DNA of 64,000 nt from Solitalea canadensis DSM 3403. Its GTDB lineage: Bacteria; Bacteroidota; Bacteroidia; Sphingobacteriales; Sphingobacteriaceae. Below, in pieces: positions 62,851-64,000 of this stretch (position 1 is the stretch's first letter; every line of letters begins with the position of its first letter). The notes below the pieces were generated by a model. The model was given only the letters and a program-made list of their open reading frames with translations, had not been told where the DNA came from and ran no database searches. The translations under genes and the position numbers were made by a program. The DNA is taken from NCBI RefSeq assembly GCF_000242635.2, contig NC_017770.1, forward strand, positions 4,414,669 through 4,478,668, given 5' to 3'.

Positions 62851-63618
62851 CTATAGAAAAATAACCTCTCCCGTATTAAGGTCATAATAAGCCCCAATAA
62901 TTTTGATTTCACCTTTATCGGCCATTGCTTTTAGGATTGGACTTTTCCTTTTAATATTCTCTATAGTAGTAAGCACATTGTTTTTTGCGACATACTCAAC
63001 GTACTCTGCGTCCTTTGAAGTTTTGTCGCCTTTAAAATCCGTTGACCTATTAACAGCTGGCGTTATTTTAGTAAGCATTGCAGTTATGTTCCCCAATTTT
63101 ACCTGATCAATTGCAGCTTTAATTGCACCACATGATTCGTGTCCTAACACAAGAATAAGCTTGGCTCCTGATATTTTACAGCCAAATTCCATACTGCCCA
63201 AAATATCTTCATTTACAAAATTTCCGGCTACCCTTGCCACAAAAAGATCACCAATTCCTTTGTCAAATACATCCTCAACAGGTATTCTACTATCCAAGCA
63301 CGAAAGTATTACTGCTTTCGGATATTGCCCAACAACTGCTTCCCGTACCATTGCCGAATGATCTCTGGCAGTTAGGTCATTATTCATAAACCGTTTGTTT
63401 CCATCCGCAAGGATTTTTATCACCATATCTGGAGTCAACGCTTTTTGTTCTTCTGCTGTCAAAACCTTTTCTCTCAAAGGTTTTAGTACTGCTGACGTAT
63501 CAATTGATTCATTTTCATCAGAAGTACTCTTATCCTTGTTTTCAGTAGAATGGCGACAAGAATAAATTGCAGAAATAATTAATAATGACGTAATTAATGC
63601 TGCTGCTGAGTTTTTCAT
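62851..63618 (-). CDS. Lipoprotein beta-carbonic anhydrase
   Basis: The 255-residue enzyme catalyses CO2 hydration. It has a lipoprotein signal (lipobox IYSC, Cys near 21), then the beta-class zinc site: Cys107 in CLDSR with Asp109 and Arg111, His160 and Cys163 in HESC. The exported lipidated form is unusual, as most beta-CAs are cytoplasmic, so it would act in the periplasm. The gene is alone on the minus strand. Confidence 0.92.
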   Translation of the reverse strand: MKNSAAALITSLLIISAIYSCRHSTENKDKSTSDENESIDTSAVLKPLREKVLTAEEQKALTPDMVIKILADGNKRFMNNDLTARDHSAMVREAVVGQYPKAVILSCLDSRIPVEDVFDKGIGDLFVARVAGNFVNEDILGSMEFGCKISGAKLILVLGHESCGAIKAAIDQVKLGNITAMLTKITPAVNRSTDFKGDKTSKDAEYVEYVAKNNVLTTIENIKRKSPILKAMADKGEIKIIGAYYDLNTGEVIFL

Positions 63619-63889
63619 TGCTTTCGTATGATTTAGATAAAAAGACGAGAAAAATTAGTTGAATTAAATCGATGGGGATGTTACTGAACTTCGCTATCTA
63701 TTTATAAAAATTACGCAATAACTTCCATATTTCATAAAAGGATAATTCGCTTTTTAAAGTAGGATTGGTAGAAGGTAAAGTAGATAAAGTGTTATTTTTA
63801 AAAAAGAAATCTTATTACTATTTAAAAAATAGGGTACTTGGACTTAAAACTTACTCCGGCACCCCATTTTGATATCTTATAATGTTCTG

Positions 63890-64000
63890 CTATTTCGGCA
63901 AACTGTAAGTAACCTTTCCATGCTCATCTAAAAAGTTCAGTTTAGCTGTACCGTTAGAATCAACCAGCATCTGGAGCCGAGGCTTACCCATCCGGTCTGC
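63890..64000 (-). CDS. Partial protein, C-terminal end only
   Basis: A minus-strand frame entering from the right edge ends with RMGKPRLQMLVDSNGTAKL then NFLDEHGKVTYSLPK and TAG. Only 36 residues are visible. The pattern recalls C-terminal ends of Bacteroidota hypothetical proteins, but I cannot name the family. Confidence 0.6.
   Translation of the reverse strand, partial: ADRMGKPRLQMLVDSNGTAKLNFLDEHGKVTYSLPK

Overview
The window reads as chromosomal DNA of an AT-rich Bacteroidota, probably a Sphingobacteriales relative of Pedobacter or Solitalea. This is inferred from gene content: a kdp operon with its own porin and a split KdpD, a DUF1800/DUF1501 pair, a tricorn-like S41 protease, a SusC-type plug sequence, a YpdA reductase, and a TAnnTTTG promoter element. 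No rRNA, tRNA, CRISPR array or intact insertion sequence was recognised.

Region 1 (1-9164) is a potassium uptake locus: the 3' part of kdpA, then kdpB, kdpC, an outer-membrane porin, a stand-alone KdpD sensor module, a truncated paralogue of a sensor kinase, the full-length kinase and two small genes. KdpE is not in view. Region 2 (9166-25370) holds a dehydrogenase, a DUF4139 protein carrying a SusC-like plug segment, a SNF2 helicase, small membrane proteins, a tricorn-like protease, YpdA, and a DUF1800/DUF1501 pair in which DUF1800 has an in-frame TGA. Region 3 (25561-34370) has a TPR protein with a buried HExxH metallopeptidase motif, RbfA, an S4 protein, a DUF1365/FAD oxidoreductase set, an atypical RidA and a fatty acid desaturase. 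Region 4 (34688-43905) has an amidohydrolase, an ankyrin lipoprotein, an AraC regulator, an MtfA-like peptidase with a suspected C-terminal frameshift, and a thiM-thiE-thiD operon under a TPP riboswitch.

Region 5 (44003-52490) holds a cyclase-TolB-TPR protein, a 0.7 kb block of nested repeats, a carboxymuconolactone decarboxylase/Crp pair, an extended RluA pseudouridine synthase, and an Lrp regulator facing a RidA-aminotransferase-GNAT set.

Region 6 (52574-61330) is an accessory island with signs of decay: a broken secreted-protein gene, a RadC C-terminal scrap, an intact RadC-like gene, a palindromic element, and a minus-strand operon. In transcription order that operon is an Mrr-type endonuclease, a type IIG-like restriction-modification gene with an in-frame TAA near its 5' end, a STAS/HATPase protein fused to it by a 1-nt stop/start overlap, a DUF4325-type STAS-like protein and a PIN nuclease. 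This Mrr - IIG - HATPase - STAS - PIN set is the best candidate here for an undescribed defence or conflict system. The right end (61332-64000) returns to ordinary genes: CvfB, a VOC protein, a lipoprotein carbonic anhydrase and a partial gene.

Several palindromic repeat families are scattered between genes. The most distinct is a roughly 75-bp element with TGTCATCCTGAG/CAGGATGACA arms, present four times, including once inside the kdp operon.
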